From positions 1-64,000 of the forward strand of contig NAJO01000059.1 in NCBI GenBank assembly GCA_002077065.1: a stretch of 64,000 nt of DNA. Reading direction: 5' to 3'. The translations under genes were made by a program, and so were the position numbers. Within the stretch, counting starts at the first letter, position 1. Each line of letters starts with the position of its first letter. Below, one piece after another: positions 9,361-19,646 of the stretch. The notes beneath the pieces are model-generated. The model had not been told where the DNA came from and searched no databases. It saw nothing but the letters and a program-made list of their open reading frames with translations. This DNA is from Cryoendolithus antarcticus. Its lineage: Eukaryota > Ascomycota > Dothideomycetes > Cladosporiales > Cladosporiaceae.

Positions 9361-11403
9361 CTATGTATGCCGTGTCCTGCCACTATGGAAGTCAGCTGAT
9401 TCCTCCATATAAATACCAGACGTCGAGCGCACGATCTGAACGACGCCCGGCCAGTAGCCTTCAGTGTGCGCGTGGCCAGCGTCAATAGCCTTGTGTTGCG
9501 CATGCGCAAGCTTACGGTCTTTCCGGAACGCCGAGAGCACGGCTATATTGTCGACGACTTGAGCTTGTGACTGCACAGGTGCATGAACCGCTTGGCTCTC
9601 TTCTCGCGATGGACTTTGACCTCGACCGTTGTCATTGGACTCATCATTTGCAGCTCCAGATTCTCCGCCGAAGAAGCTGAAGTCACCCGCAGCCGCAGAC
9701 CACAGGACTTCACTGTCCGCGTCCTCAGTCATAGACCGCTTCGCACCTTGCGCCGACGACATCGCATCGCTAGGGTTACTGACAGGAACATCCTTCGATA
9801 ACTCGAGCACGATCCGCTCGAGTGCAAAGACCTGCGCGGCAGAGTGCCGGAGTGTACTTGTCTGACCTGCACGTCCGGGTGGCGAGGTCCAATCGAGCTT
9901 TGCTTGGGCATGCGCATGAGCTGCTTGAGCAGCGCAATCTGAGATGAAGTCGATAAGGCGGTCTATAAGCGCTTGATTCGGCGACGCGGCTGGAAAGTCG
10001 GTCAGAATCAATGTGCGGAGATGAGGCAGCATGGCAGGATGCAAGCATTGATTTGGCGCTCGTAGCGCACCAGTGCCTGATAAGTCCTCCGTATCGCCCG
10101 AAGAGGGTGCAGTAATCGTGCTGATGAAAGTAGTTGGCGCTTGTAAAGTCGACTTCCCCACCGGCACAAGATCGTCGACGCCAGTGCTACGCGCAGGCGC
10201 TGCGAGCGCCCCATGATGCACTCTCAAGTATCTGAGTTTTGCAGAAGCATCGTCACGCAAAGCCGCGATCACCGTCTTGCCACTTTGCGCTTGCCAGACC
10301 GAGGCCATACGTCTCCGCGTGAAATGCCTGTCTGTGAAGAGGCTTTGTCCGCCAACATCTGCGACGTGCAATGTGCCGGAATCGAGGAGCTCACAGATCC
10401 CCACAGGGGTGATATAATTACCACTGAGATAAAGATGAGTGGCACCAGGATTTGGCCTGTCTTCAAGTGCCAGTCGTGCAACGAAGTCGGTGGTGAAAAT
10501 TTGGCGAATGTAACTCTCGAAGTGGTCACCCTGACTGACTGAAAGCATATTCGCCCCCGAGTTCAGATCAGAAACCTCGGCATCCTGTCCTCGAGCATCC
10601 AGGTTATCGTTCGATCGGTCTGACAAACACTTCTCGATCAGCATCCGGAGATACTGATCAGTAATGTTGTTCTCTGACAAGTCCAGGCTGCGGATCCGTC
10701 GTCCAAGCGTGTGTGTGAGCATAAAGACGTGGAAATTGTCCAGATCCAGCCCTCGTAGCTTGAGCACTTGCAACCCAATCAAATGCTTCAAAGTATCGAG
10801 CACAACCCATTGACGGGCTGCTGGTGTGTACGATAGATCGAGATAGAACAAAGACAAGCAGCGCGGTAGTAAGCGAGCAAGTGCGCCAGGCGTGACATTC
10901 GTACAATTGGAGATGTCCAGAAGGCGTAAATTGAAGGGCGGCTGATCTACCAGGCGGACTTGCATCAACGATGCATGGTCGAAATGGGACAACCCTCGAA
11001 CAACGAGTGATTGCAAGTTCGGCAGCAGATGCAGTACATCATCAAGCCATTCTGGGCCGTGGAACGAATACCGGTCTCCATTGTCATGAGCCAGGTGCAG
11101 TGTATGTGTCCGCTGTCTGGTGGCAAGACGGACATTTCGTAGATTGCGTGCGAAGGTCGATAGAGCGGCACAAAGGCGATCGTCTTCCACGTCGAAGTGC
11201 AACGCCGGATTACCCCAAAGCTGCGCAATGAATATCTCGTGCCATGACCGTGAGACTAGCGTTGCCGAAGAGAGACGATTCGGTGGAATGTAAGAGGCGA
11301 AGATGGCTACAGGATCTCTCAGGGTGGCCACTTCGTATGTTGGCGGTGCGGCCTCCATTCCGATGGTTGCAGCATGAGGGGGATCTCCTGGATAGCTCGT
11401 CAC
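9361..11403 (-). CDS. F-box / leucine-rich-repeat protein
   Basis: Single exon, 680 residues. Residues of about 30-75 form an F-box-like segment (DPVAIFASYIPPNRL, then SATLVSRSWHEIF), the type that binds Skp1 in SCF ubiquitin ligases. Leucine-rich repeats follow, for example LPNLQSLVVRGL, LRLLDISNCTNVTPGAL, LFYLDLSYT, LQVLKLRGLDLDN and IRSLDLSENNITD. The second half is less ordered and contains Ser/Thr- and Ala-rich segments before a conserved-looking end (EGYWPGVVQIVRS). A role as an SCF substrate adaptor is inferred from the architecture; the target is unknown. Its stop lies about 50 bp from that of the MFS gene, so the two are convergent. Confidence 0.75.
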   Translation of the reverse strand: MTSYPGDPPHAATIGMEAAPPTYEVATLRDPVAIFASYIPPNRLSSATLVSRSWHEIFIAQLWGNPALHFDVEDDRLCAALSTFARNLRNVRLATRQRTHTLHLAHDNGDRYSFHGPEWLDDVLHLLPNLQSLVVRGLSHFDHASLMQVRLVDQPPFNLRLLDISNCTNVTPGALARLLPRCLSLFYLDLSYTPAARQWVVLDTLKHLIGLQVLKLRGLDLDNFHVFMLTHTLGRRIRSLDLSENNITDQYLRMLIEKCLSDRSNDNLDARGQDAEVSDLNSGANMLSVSQGDHFESYIRQIFTTDFVARLALEDRPNPGATHLYLSGNYITPVGICELLDSGTLHVADVGGQSLFTDRHFTRRRMASVWQAQSGKTVIAALRDDASAKLRYLRVHHGALAAPARSTGVDDLVPVGKSTLQAPTTFISTITAPSSGDTEDLSGTGALRAPNQCLHPAMLPHLRTLILTDFPAASPNQALIDRLIDFISDCAAQAAHAHAQAKLDWTSPPGRAGQTSTLRHSAAQVFALERIVLELSKDVPVSNPSDAMSSAQGAKRSMTEDADSEVLWSAAAGDFSFFGGESGAANDESNDNGRGQSPSREESQAVHAPVQSQAQVVDNIAVLSAFRKDRKLAHAQHKAIDAGHAHTEGYWPGVVQIVRSTSGIYMEESADFHSGRTRHT

Positions 11404-11603
11404 TGTGTAGTTCCAGGTGCTTGCGAGTAGGATCTGGTCGTCAAGGCGGATTGATTCTCAAGCATCATGGACATTGGAAGCGGTTGTCTTTAGGCTCCTG
11501 CTATCATTCACATCCGTCACTGCCAAGCCACTAGTGCACAGTCGCCATTCCAATTCGCAGGCATCTGACTGCATCTGCATTTCATGTCCAACTGATATTG
11601 ACA

Positions 11604-12306
11604 TCATTGTCTCAATAATTCGCGCGGTCTTGATGGCAACTCTCCCGTCCACTCCCAAGCCCGATCAATAGCCCTGCAGTCCTCCACTCGAATCGTCTCG
11701 CGGCCAGCATTCTTGGCCCTATCCTTAGCGATTGCGAGACTCAGTCAGTGACATTGTGAAGCTGATCGCCTAGCACCCAAAGCCTTACCTTCGAAGTGAT
11801 GCACAAGCATCATCTCGCTCGCATCTCGTAGCGTCTTGGACAAAGCATCGTCCACTCGCAGGTCAACTCCTACATCATCCACAACTTCATGCACCAGACG
11901 CTGGAAGGCAAGGCTTTCGATTGCGAGGCCGCGCTCCAATCTTGCGTTTCTTGCTCTATGCGCGCCGCTGCAAAGACTGTCAGCTCTGAACACGCTTGCC
12001 GATCACGCCGAAAGAAGTGATTTGCGTACCCCTTACTGCTGACAATGGCAGAGTGCCCATCTTCTGCGGTTGAGTATGGTCACTTGGTGAAGTCTCTCTT
12101 GCCTTACGCGCAAACTCCTTCTCCTTGGCAGCGATGCCCTCGCGGAGGGTGACGCGTTTCGGAAACCTGCGATTCTTCATTTGCTTGTTTCCGGCAGCAA
12201 GCATCGCCATCGCACTCTTCGGCGCCGCTTTTGGCCTGACGATCAGCTCAGCTCTTGCGCGAGACCGGCATAGTTTATGGACTACGTCTTGGGTAGGTGG
12301 CGGCAT
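11604..12306 (-). CDS. divergent histone H3-like histone-fold protein (copy 1), last exon possibly frame-broken
   Basis: Proposed exons on the minus strand: 12108-12306, 12030-12063, 11789-11967 and a last exon near 11604-11723. Exon 1 carries RFPKRVTLREGI, reminiscent of the H3 alphaN region (RYRPGTVALREI). Exon 3 carries the fold: LAFQRLVHEVVDDVGVDL, then LRDASEMMLVHHFEG, matching H3 PFQRLVREI...DLRF and ALQEACEAYLV. The final exon in the frame AGRETIRVEDCR matches copy 2 (AGRDTISVKFMR) and H3 AKRVTIMQKD. That frame does not join in phase to the strong G/GTAAGG donor at 11788. An acceptor at 11719 gives a closed 172-residue protein but loses the AGRETI frame. The gene may therefore be decaying, contain a sequence error, or splice in a way I cannot see. 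The H3 tail lysine motifs are absent. Confidence 0.6.
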
Positions 12307-12529
12307 CTTGGTGATGTGTAGGAAGTCGATGGACTGCTAAGTTAGTGTGTGGTAAGTGGTCGCACAGGAGGTCGTTGCACAGAATTAAGTGATGGAAGTT
12401 ATCCTAATTCAGAGTACTCATTTCACTCCCTACCGCATCACTGCTGCAACCAGTACCACCACTCTCCCTACCTGACTTCTTACTAATGAGCATCCCGCTT
12501 TCCTCTTCACTTCCATACACCATCACTTC

Positions 12530-13701
12530 TCACCCCTCCACCCTCCCCAAGAAGTCCTGCACGACCTTATACCCAGCCGTGGCATTGAAATGTAGGTTCA
12601 ATCCATGCCCAGTTCTCGGCTGGAGATACGTCTCCACCCGCTTCGTCCCAACGAAAGTCTTCGCAGCAGACTCGAGCGTACCTGTGCAGTCCCCAGCGCA
12701 ATAGATGCGATCGACGTCGCCGGAGATCAGCTAGATCACGAGCGTCAGTACAATGAAGGATATCTTTGGACGTGCAGCGAGCTTACCAGCACCGATCCAG
12801 CATACGCCGAAGCGTTGTTTGGCACCGCCGCATAAGTGATCAACTCTCCCAGCGAGAACGGCCACTTCCTCGCCTCCGCTTTCGCCAATACCGCCGGGTC
12901 GAAGTAAGGCCAAGCGAGAAAGTTATACTGATTCGCCAGCTCATCTGCCCAGGTCAAACTTCCTGTGCTCCGGCCGCCAAATCTCGCCGGCTGATTCTCC
13001 TTGGCGAGGTGGAATGTAGTGCTTGTCTCGAACTGCTCGATTCCAAGAATTTGGAGGTTGTAACCTGTAAGGACGGCGCCATCGCTGAGCTTTGGAGCCG
13101 TGGCTAGCAAGCCGTGGGTTAGGAGCGAGCCGTAGGAGTGGCCGACGTGGAAGACCTTCCCTCCTGCCGGACGTGGGACGTTGGAGTGTAAATTGCCGTC
13201 GCGAAGGCGCTTGGTGATTGACGTCAGTACCGCGAGTTGCACTGGCCCTTGCTGGACGGTATAAGTATCCACTATACTCGAGCCTCCGTTGCCGAGACGG
13301 TCGTAGGACAGAGTCGCGAAGCCGGCTGCGATGGCGGAAGAGATGTAATTGTACTCGCTACCCTGTCCGCCGAAGTCCCAGTACGATTTATCGAAACCCA
13401 AGCCATGGGACAAGACCTGAACACCCTTGGCCGACGCGTGGCGTCTGTGATCTGGCTCGCAATAGCGGAGACTGATGTCGAAAGTGGCGGACAGGTTCTC
13501 GATAATTGGGGGTGGGGATGGCGCGTTAGGAGCATTTCGGGCTGTGAGAGCGGAAAGGAGGCCGACTGCGTCGTAGTGGGTTTTGAAGGCCGGGAAGGGG
13601 GGGATGACCGTCGGTGCTGTGACTGTGACGGGGACGGTGAAATCGGTGCATTGATACGCCAGGGCTGTGGAAGCGAGGACGAGGAGAGAGAAGAACAACA
13701 T
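12530..13701 (-). CDS. secreted alpha/beta hydrolase
   Basis: Two exons, 12787-13701 and 12530-12730, with a 56-nt intron (GTAAGC donor, GATCTAG acceptor), giving 371 residues. The N-terminus MLFFSLLVLASTALA is a signal peptide. The nucleophile elbow is VGHSYGSLL. An acidic residue in the ISGDVDRIYCAGDC stretch and the histidine in GHGLNLHFNA supply the rest of a Ser-Asp-His triad. The last exon therefore completes the active site, and without it the enzyme would lack its histidine. YDRLGNGGSS is the strand-helix segment common in this superfamily. Substrate is unknown; an esterase- or lipase-like role outside the cell is inferred. Confidence 0.82.
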
Positions 13702-14649
13702 TTCGTGCCTTGGGAGGGTGGAATCAGGGGCTGAAGGACAGGAACGCGAGGCTTTCCTGGGCTGTCAATTGCTATATACTTATAGACCGGATATCGTTAC
13801 AGATGCGCCGACTGCCTATTACTTCGTTCAAGCGCAGCCGAACATCCCGACAGCAGATCGCCTCACTGCTCAAATCATTGCTTGTGTATTCAGTGGAAGT
13901 CAGCTCGCGCAATGTTACCCTGAGCACTCGTATCACAGCTGTGACAAAGCGGGACGAGAGGCACACCAATCATCGCTTCGCGATGGTCGCATGGCATGAC
14001 ATTGTTTGCGAGAGATGATGGATTGCGAGATTTGCATGTACGGTCATCATGTAGCGTGGCCGAGGGTGCTTACATCCTTATCTGACAGACAGTGAAATTT
14101 GGCGTCTTGCCAAGACTCCACAAGTGGTATCGAACCACCTGCGCCATCTCACTTACATGGATTGCAGAGCGGCTCATTCTGTTCACAGATCGTTGTGATG
14201 ACCAAGCCCGGGTACGAGACCCGCATGTCCAGGCATCAAGTGCTGCGGTCGTCGAGAAGCCGAAATGCAAATCACGTAGAAGACCTGCAGAAGTGGATAA
14301 TGACAAGCGACAGAAGAAAAATCTCACCTTTCACCTTAGCGTCGTGCAATGTGCACTGCGCGACAGTTCAGATGCGCGCGCGCGCGCTTCACGGACCTCG
14401 CGTTGCGCAGGGACAGCTCATCTCCGCAAGGAAGACGTCAGAAGGTTGGTTCAGAGATGGCTTGCTTTCAGTCTATCTAGGATGACTTCGCGACGCGCAT
14501 CTCTCAGCTACCACGCTGATGGACAGGGTATAATGTCCGTTCCTGCCTTCCATCTTTTGCTTGCCTGACTGTGGTTGTCGTGCAGTGCGGCATGCTAGCA
14601 GCATGGCTACTCTGCGTTCGTGCTCATGTTCTACTCCTGCAATGATCGC
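13702..14649. other. intergenic, no gene recognised
   Basis: About 950 bp. Short frames at 14092-14568 overlap one another and have no family signature. A minus-strand GTGGTTCGATACCAC at about 14124-14138 looks like a tRNA T-arm, but no full cloverleaf could be built around it. Confidence 0.45.
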
Positions 14650-15289
14650 TTATGCGACAAGCTGCACAACACCACCTGCCTCCTTGATCTTACGCTCGGC
14701 GTCACTGCTGAAGTACCGGGCGCGGACAATGAGTGGGATCTCGGGGATGCGACCCTTGCCGAGGACTTTGCTGTAGCCAAGAGAGACAAGGTCGAGGACG
14801 GGGGCGGTGCCGGAAGACTTGTTCTTGAGGTACTTCTCGCGTTGCTCGATGGGGATGAGGGTCCAGAGCTGTGGCCGTGCTGTTAGATACTGCTTCTGCT
14901 CATGCTACCGTCGCCCGCGCATGCTGTGAAACGTAATTTTAGAGAATGACATACCTTGTCAAGATTGATCACGGGCTTCCAGAATCCGTTTTGCATCTTA
15001 TGGAAGTATCGCATACCGACTTTACCGAAGTAACCGGGATGGTACTTGTCCATGTTGGTACGGTGGTGGTGCTGACCACCGGCGAGACCACGACCACCGG
15101 GAGACTTGCGGTGCTTGCCAACACGACCGTTACCGGCTGATACATGGCCGCGGCTGTGAAGATGTTGTTAGTATGCTGCAACGGTGTATTGCCAGCATAT
15201 CGTGGCATCCGCAAGAATCGTGCGTGGCATGATCCTGATCGTATGGAATGAACGTACTGCTTGCGGGTTTTCGTGAGTCTGGTAGGCAT
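14650..15289 (-). CDS. RPL28: 60S ribosomal protein uL15 (RPL28/L27a)
   Basis: Three exons: 15258-15289, 14955-15153 and 14650-14868, giving 149 residues, the usual length. The first exon is only 10 codons plus two bases ([10 protein letters not shown]), a layout typical of ribosomal protein genes with an early intron. The body shows [42 protein letters not shown] and GMRYFHKM, and the end is [14 protein letters not shown], all classical uL15. It sits in the large subunit near the tRNA exit region. The first intron has a clear CTAAC branch sequence 14 nt before its acceptor. It is transcribed divergently from the EI24-like gene. Confidence 0.95.
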
Positions 15290-15550
15290 ATCGACGGTGT
15301 TTGATGGTCGGTATCGAGGTCGCTGGTGACGCTGATCTGTTCGTCTGTCGCAGACGAATTCGTCGGGCGCATTTCGACGTGCAAATCTCTTGGCAATGAC
15401 TCGTGCGAGGTTGCTTAGCTAAACATTCAAGGTGCCACTTCATTGCGCCGTTCAAGGCAGCAGGTTTCTATATCTTGCTCTCATCGCCATCAACATGCTG
15501 ATACGATAACGATAGCCTCGTCTATCACATTCCCAAGGAACTCTCTCGAC
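15290..15550. promoter_or_regulatory. divergent promoter of RPL28 and the EI24-like gene
   Basis: A 260-bp gap holding both starts. I see no motif I can name with confidence. Confidence 0.4.
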
Positions 15551-16405
15551 ATGGCTCACGCGTCCCCCTCGCGCTTCCAGCGCTTCGTGCGCGCAAACTT
15601 CACACCAGCCCCCCTCTACCCATTCAAAGGCATCTGGTACTTCGCCACCCATCGCTACCTACACCCGCTACTGCGATCGCGTCTCATACCTCTGACCGTC
15701 CTCTCGATCGGAATTCTAGCCCTGCTTTTCCTCGCAGCCTACATCCCAGTCGTCGCCTTTCTGGCTCTATTTCACTATCGCGGCAGCGCATGGGTGAATG
15801 CTACATTCCTGGTCCTCGAAGTTGGCAACCTGATCATCGCGCTGGTATTCGAAGCGCTATTTGTAGATCACACGCAAGTCGATATCTTCGATGCGGTAAT
15901 GGTGGCTGAAGGCTATGAGCACCTGGTGAAGAACAAGCGGCCCGTGGATGAAAACATCGATGAGGCGGACCCAGTAAAGCGACTAGGGCCTGTTGAGAAG
16001 GGTGCGATCTTCGCTCCGTTCTCGTTTCGCCAGATCGTGGAGTTTGTTCTGTGCTTGCCACTCAACTTCATTCCCTTCGTGGGTGTCCCGCTTTTCCTGA
16101 TCTTGACTGGTTATCGGGCTGGACCATTCGTGAGTTGGCGATACTTTGCCCTCAAAGGCTTCACGAAGAAGGAGCGCAATGCCTTCATTAAGCAGAAGCG
16201 AAGGCGATTCGAGTACATGTGGTTTGGCACCGTATACATGACGTTGCAGCTCGTGCCTGTACTGAGCATGCTGTTCTTGCTTACGAGCGCCGCTGGGAGC
16301 GCACTTTGGAGCGTACACTTGGAGAGGGAAGCGGCACTGGCCGGTGAGAGGAGCGAGGTGGACGGCGAAGAGCGGCCTCTGGTCTACAGGGACGAGCCAG
16401 TGTAA
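15551..16405 (+). CDS. EI24/LDS (outer spore wall RRT8-like) membrane protein
   Basis: Single exon. I use the ATG at 15551 (MAHASPSRFQRF) rather than the upstream in-frame one, giving 284 residues. Hydrophobic segments are visible at about residues 45-70 (LIPLTVLSIGILALLFLAAY), 80-100 (WVNATFLVLEVGNLIIALVF), 165-190 (IVEFVLCLPLNFIPFVGVPLFLILTGY) and 230-255 (YMTLQLVPVLSMLFLLTSA). The charged stretch RYFALKGFTKKERNAFIKQKRRRFEYMWFG between helices, together with the PLNFIPFVGVPLF block, is typical of the fungal LDS/RRT8 branch of the EI24 family. In yeast those proteins act in spore-wall or lipid-droplet-related membranes; a similar role here is inference. Confidence 0.75.
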   Translation: MAHASPSRFQRFVRANFTPAPLYPFKGIWYFATHRYLHPLLRSRLIPLTVLSIGILALLFLAAYIPVVAFLALFHYRGSAWVNATFLVLEVGNLIIALVFEALFVDHTQVDIFDAVMVAEGYEHLVKNKRPVDENIDEADPVKRLGPVEKGAIFAPFSFRQIVEFVLCLPLNFIPFVGVPLFLILTGYRAGPFVSWRYFALKGFTKKERNAFIKQKRRRFEYMWFGTVYMTLQLVPVLSMLFLLTSAAGSALWSVHLEREAALAGERSEVDGEERPLVYRDEPV

Positions 16406-16814
16406 ATGCTTGACCGTTGGAAGCTGTGGTTAGAGTTGAAGAATGCCGATGTCTCGTTGTGCACGCGGACTGCACCTCAGACGTAGTTCAGGCCACACAA
16501 AACCTCCGTCCGCTGACCGCTCTCGACATTTCACGAGCTATGACTCGTGTCAAAATGGAGCATGGTGTGGCCACTGCCCCGTACGTTGAAGAGCCGAAGC
16601 GACGGCTAAGGGTGAGGGTGGTCGCGAGTGGAGCGATGGAAGTGAGACGTGCAGTGAGGGAACCGAGAGGAGAACTGATGGAGGTACAAGATGAAGTAAT
16701 GCCAGTACTACGAAACTCTGTGTAGCAAAGGACTTCGTTCCGCCTACCTTGATACGCTCTCTTGCACATATCATTCTCACCTTCCCACTAACACAGTCTA
16801 CACACCGGAACGCA
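16406..16814. other. intergenic, no gene recognised
   Basis: About 410 bp upstream of the second H3-like gene. Only overlapping short frames on both strands are present. Confidence 0.45.
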
Positions 16815-17385
16815 ATGTCTGCACCTACCAAGCTGAGCGGCGGCAAGCAAGCAGAGAAGACCGTCGCCGCAGAAATGAAGACAAGTGCAGCGGTGCCAGC
16901 AGACGCATCGGACGGTGCAACTCTGGACGGCGAAGAAGATGAAGGACCTATTGCGACCGGCACGAGTGCGTACACTACCCTTTGCTGCGTGATCGGCAGC
17001 GTGATCGGCAGCCACTGACGAGCTCACTACTCAGCAGCAACTGAGGACGAAGATACCAGAGGTTCCCAGCCCGCACTCCCGAAGCTTGCATTCAAGCGAC
17101 TCGTGCAAGAAATCGCGCTCGACCTGGGAGCGGACCTGCAGCTCGACGAGGCTGCATTGAATGCGCTGCAAGAGGCCAGCGAGGCGCTTCTCGTGCAGCA
17201 TTTTGCTGGTGAGTATTGTCACTCTGTATTTGACATTCCTTGGATGGTCGAATTGACCATGGCATGCAGTGACTTGCGGCTGCGCCACGCACGCTGGCCG
17301 CGACACCATCTCGGTGAAGTTTATGAGATTGGCGAACTGGATGCGGAAGCAAAAGACGGGGTTGGTGTTGGGGCCGTGTGAGTAG
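16815..17385 (+). CDS. divergent histone H3-like histone-fold protein (copy 2)
   Basis: Three exons, 16815-16965, 17035-17208 and 17270-17385, join in frame to 146 residues. Exon 1 is an Ala/Glu/Asp-rich tail with no ARTKQT, ARKS or other canonical H3 tail motif. The fold runs from about residue 66: LAFKRLVQEIALDLGADL (alpha1, loop 1), AALNALQEASEALLVQHF (alpha2), then THAGRDTISVKFMRLANWMRK (loop 2, alpha3). H3 reads PFQRLVREIAQDFKTDLRF, ALQEACEAYLVGLF and HAKRVTIMQKDIQLARRL. Loop 1 is not lengthened as in many CENP-A proteins. The intron after the HFAG codon is at the same place as in copy 1 (HFEG), which supports paralogy. Function is unknown: a variant H3, or a non-nucleosomal histone-fold protein. 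Intron 1 holds a 12-bp tandem duplication (GTGATCGGCAGC twice). Confidence 0.72.
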
Positions 17386-17683
17386 TGATCGTAGATAGAC
17401 TCCAGCGAGGTGGCGAGAGCAGGATATTGGGACGACGCGGTGTCAGACCGAAAATGGGCCCTTGATCACAATGGACATAAGGCAGAGAAGTCAAGCGTGG
17501 AGGAACAGACACATCGTGTACAAACTGCGTGATCGTCGCCGTCAGAGCGTGATCGGCAGATGGAGCCATTTGGGTCGCGGCGGGTACATCCGAGCGAATC
17601 AAAGGAAGTGAGATCGTCAAGTCCAACGTCAATGTCGTCTACACTGCTTGAGACGCAGGACCGATCCCCCTGTGTTCACCACC

Positions 17684-18670
17684 ATGGCTACCTCACTTGC
17701 ACCCTGGGTGCTCCGCGCGAGCGCTCGAGTAGCGCGACCAGCGATCCGCTCTCAACGCCGCCAACTCCACGCCTCCACCCCCCAGCGCAGCGAAGCTGTC
17801 TTCGTCGTAAGTCTCGCCTCCCAATGCAGCCATTGAGATACTCACATTCACCGCAGCACCGCGACTCCGCCGAGAACAATCTCAAGATCCCCTTCAAATT
17901 CAATGCCACGAACGAAAAGCTCATTGAAGAGGTCCTCTCGCGATACCCGTCACAGTACAAGAAAGCCGCCGTGATGCCCCTGCTGGACCTTGGACAAAGA
18001 CAGCATGGCTTTACGAGCATAAGTGTCATGAATGAGGTGGCGAGACTACTGGAGATGCCGCCTATGCGAGTGTATGAGGTGGCGACGTTCTATACGATGT
18101 ACAACCGGGATCCGGTGGGCAAGTTCCATGTGCAGTGCTGCACTACAGTGGGTCCCCCACCAGCAGTCGAAGCTCCGAAGAGCAGGCATACTAACGCATC
18201 AACAGACTCCCTGCCAGCTCAACGGCAGCGACGGCATCATGAAAGCCATCGAAGAGCACCTCGGCATCCACCACGGCGAAACAACCCCAGACAAGATGTT
18301 CACCTTCACCGAAGTCGAGTGTCTCGGCGCCTGCGTAAATGCCCCTATGGTCCAGATCAACGACGACTTCTACGAGGACCTCACGCCCGAGACGACCAAA
18401 TCCCTCCTTACTGCACTCAAGCAGGCGGCTGAGAAGACTGGCGCGAGTGGCATGGCGGCTGGCATGGGTGGCGCGAGTGCGTCAGGCGACGGAAAGAGTG
18501 GAGCGCACATTGGAGAACAGGGGAGGGGGTATGAGGCCGGAGGCGTGAAGGTGCCAGCTCCTGGGCCGTTTAGTGGGAGGAAGACTTGCGAGCCATTGGC
18601 GGGTTTGACGGCGCTGACGAGCGAGCCGTGGGCGAATGACAAGTTGAGGACCGATGGGGCATTGGACTAG
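17684..18670 (+). CDS. NADH:ubiquinone oxidoreductase 24-kDa subunit (NDUFV2), complex I
   Basis: Three exons: 17684-17806, 17857-18147 and 18206-18670, giving 292 residues. It is the matrix-arm subunit that holds the [2Fe-2S] cluster N1a. The N-terminus ([26 protein letters not shown]) is Arg/Ala rich without acids, a mitochondrial presequence. The cluster cysteines are seen as C-x4-C in CCTTTPC (about 136 and 141) and C-x3-C in ECLGAC (about 177 and 181). Splicing at GTGGGT (18148) to AACAG (18205) is what restores the [12 protein letters not shown] motif. The Gly/Ala-rich C-terminal tail after residue 200 is the longer fungal form. Confidence 0.93.
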
Positions 18671-19646
18671 TAAGTATCGAGATGCACACACTGTACATAT
18701 TGACTTTGAGATCTTCATCAGCTCGTTGCGATTCTTAGCTCCTGCTGTTGAAAGGAACCTCTCCCGCCAGGCTACTGTCAGGTGGTTCAGGGGTTAATGA
18801 GGGAATCGCTCAAGCGCATTGAGTCTCGTGCTCTCACTGCTACAGTGCCTTGTCCTCCGTTTGCTCGGTCAAGCCGATACAAGGAATGCAAGTCGGCTGA
18901 TAGCCTCGAGTGGCACTACAAATAGCGTGGCCGATCTCTGGACTAGCGAAGTACGAGCCTTCTCAAGGAGCCAGCGATGTCAATCATACTGTCATGTGTA
19001 AGTCGATAGAAGCATTGCATGGTAAGCGGTGACTCTCAAGAGACACTCAGCGCCCTCTCATCGGATAACGAATCATGGACGAATGTCTCTCACTCGCACA
19101 GCAGCACCGGACTTGTTTGCTTCGGCTCCGCTGGTAAGAGCAAGGGTGTATGGCTGCTTGTGTTAGAGGTGTATGAAGGGTTACGGAAGACCTGTTTCGA
19201 GAGTAGAAGCCCTCACAAGTACCACAACGTCGAATCCATCGTCAGGGACAGGCCGATCATAGCATAGACGGTTTGTGTCAAATCTCGAGAGACAAGAAGA
19301 CGCAAATGGTTTGCCGGTGACGCGGTGACGGTGACGCGGTGACGCTGCGGATTACGCTGCACGGTAATACGAGGGTAACGGCGCTGTGCAACGTCTGAGC
19401 CATGGGTGAGTGAAGTCGGACTTCTTTGTCAAAGTGAAGAAGAAGGAGTAAGTAAGTACTGGCAGGCACGTGGGTAGGTCCTCGGCGGCGGACTAGCGTG
19501 CTTGCTAGCGAGGTGATCCGCGCTAATTGTTCCTCCCTCGACTGTTTCCTTTACCGTCAAATAACACCCGACCTCTTCTACCCTTATACTCACAACACGT
19601 CCCTCAATTACACTACTACACCTACTACACTACTAAACAACCCACT
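18671..19646. other. intergenic, no gene recognised
   Basis: About 975 bp without a convincing gene. It contains a 14-bp direct repeat at 19316-19343. Confidence 0.45.
19316..19343. repeat. short direct repeat
   Basis: GGTGACGCGGTGAC occurs twice head to tail, and the unit is itself built from GGTGAC blocks. It lies about 300 bp upstream of the secreted protein gene at 19647. Confidence 0.8.

Noticed and set aside
14110..14145. tRNA T-arm-like GTGGTTCGATACCAC on the minus strand
   Set aside because: No matching acceptor stem, anticodon arm or D-arm could be placed at correct distances.
14092..14568. Plus-strand frame of 158 codons
   Set aside because: Arg/Ser/Cys-rich shadow-like composition, overlapping other frames, and no start context or family pattern.
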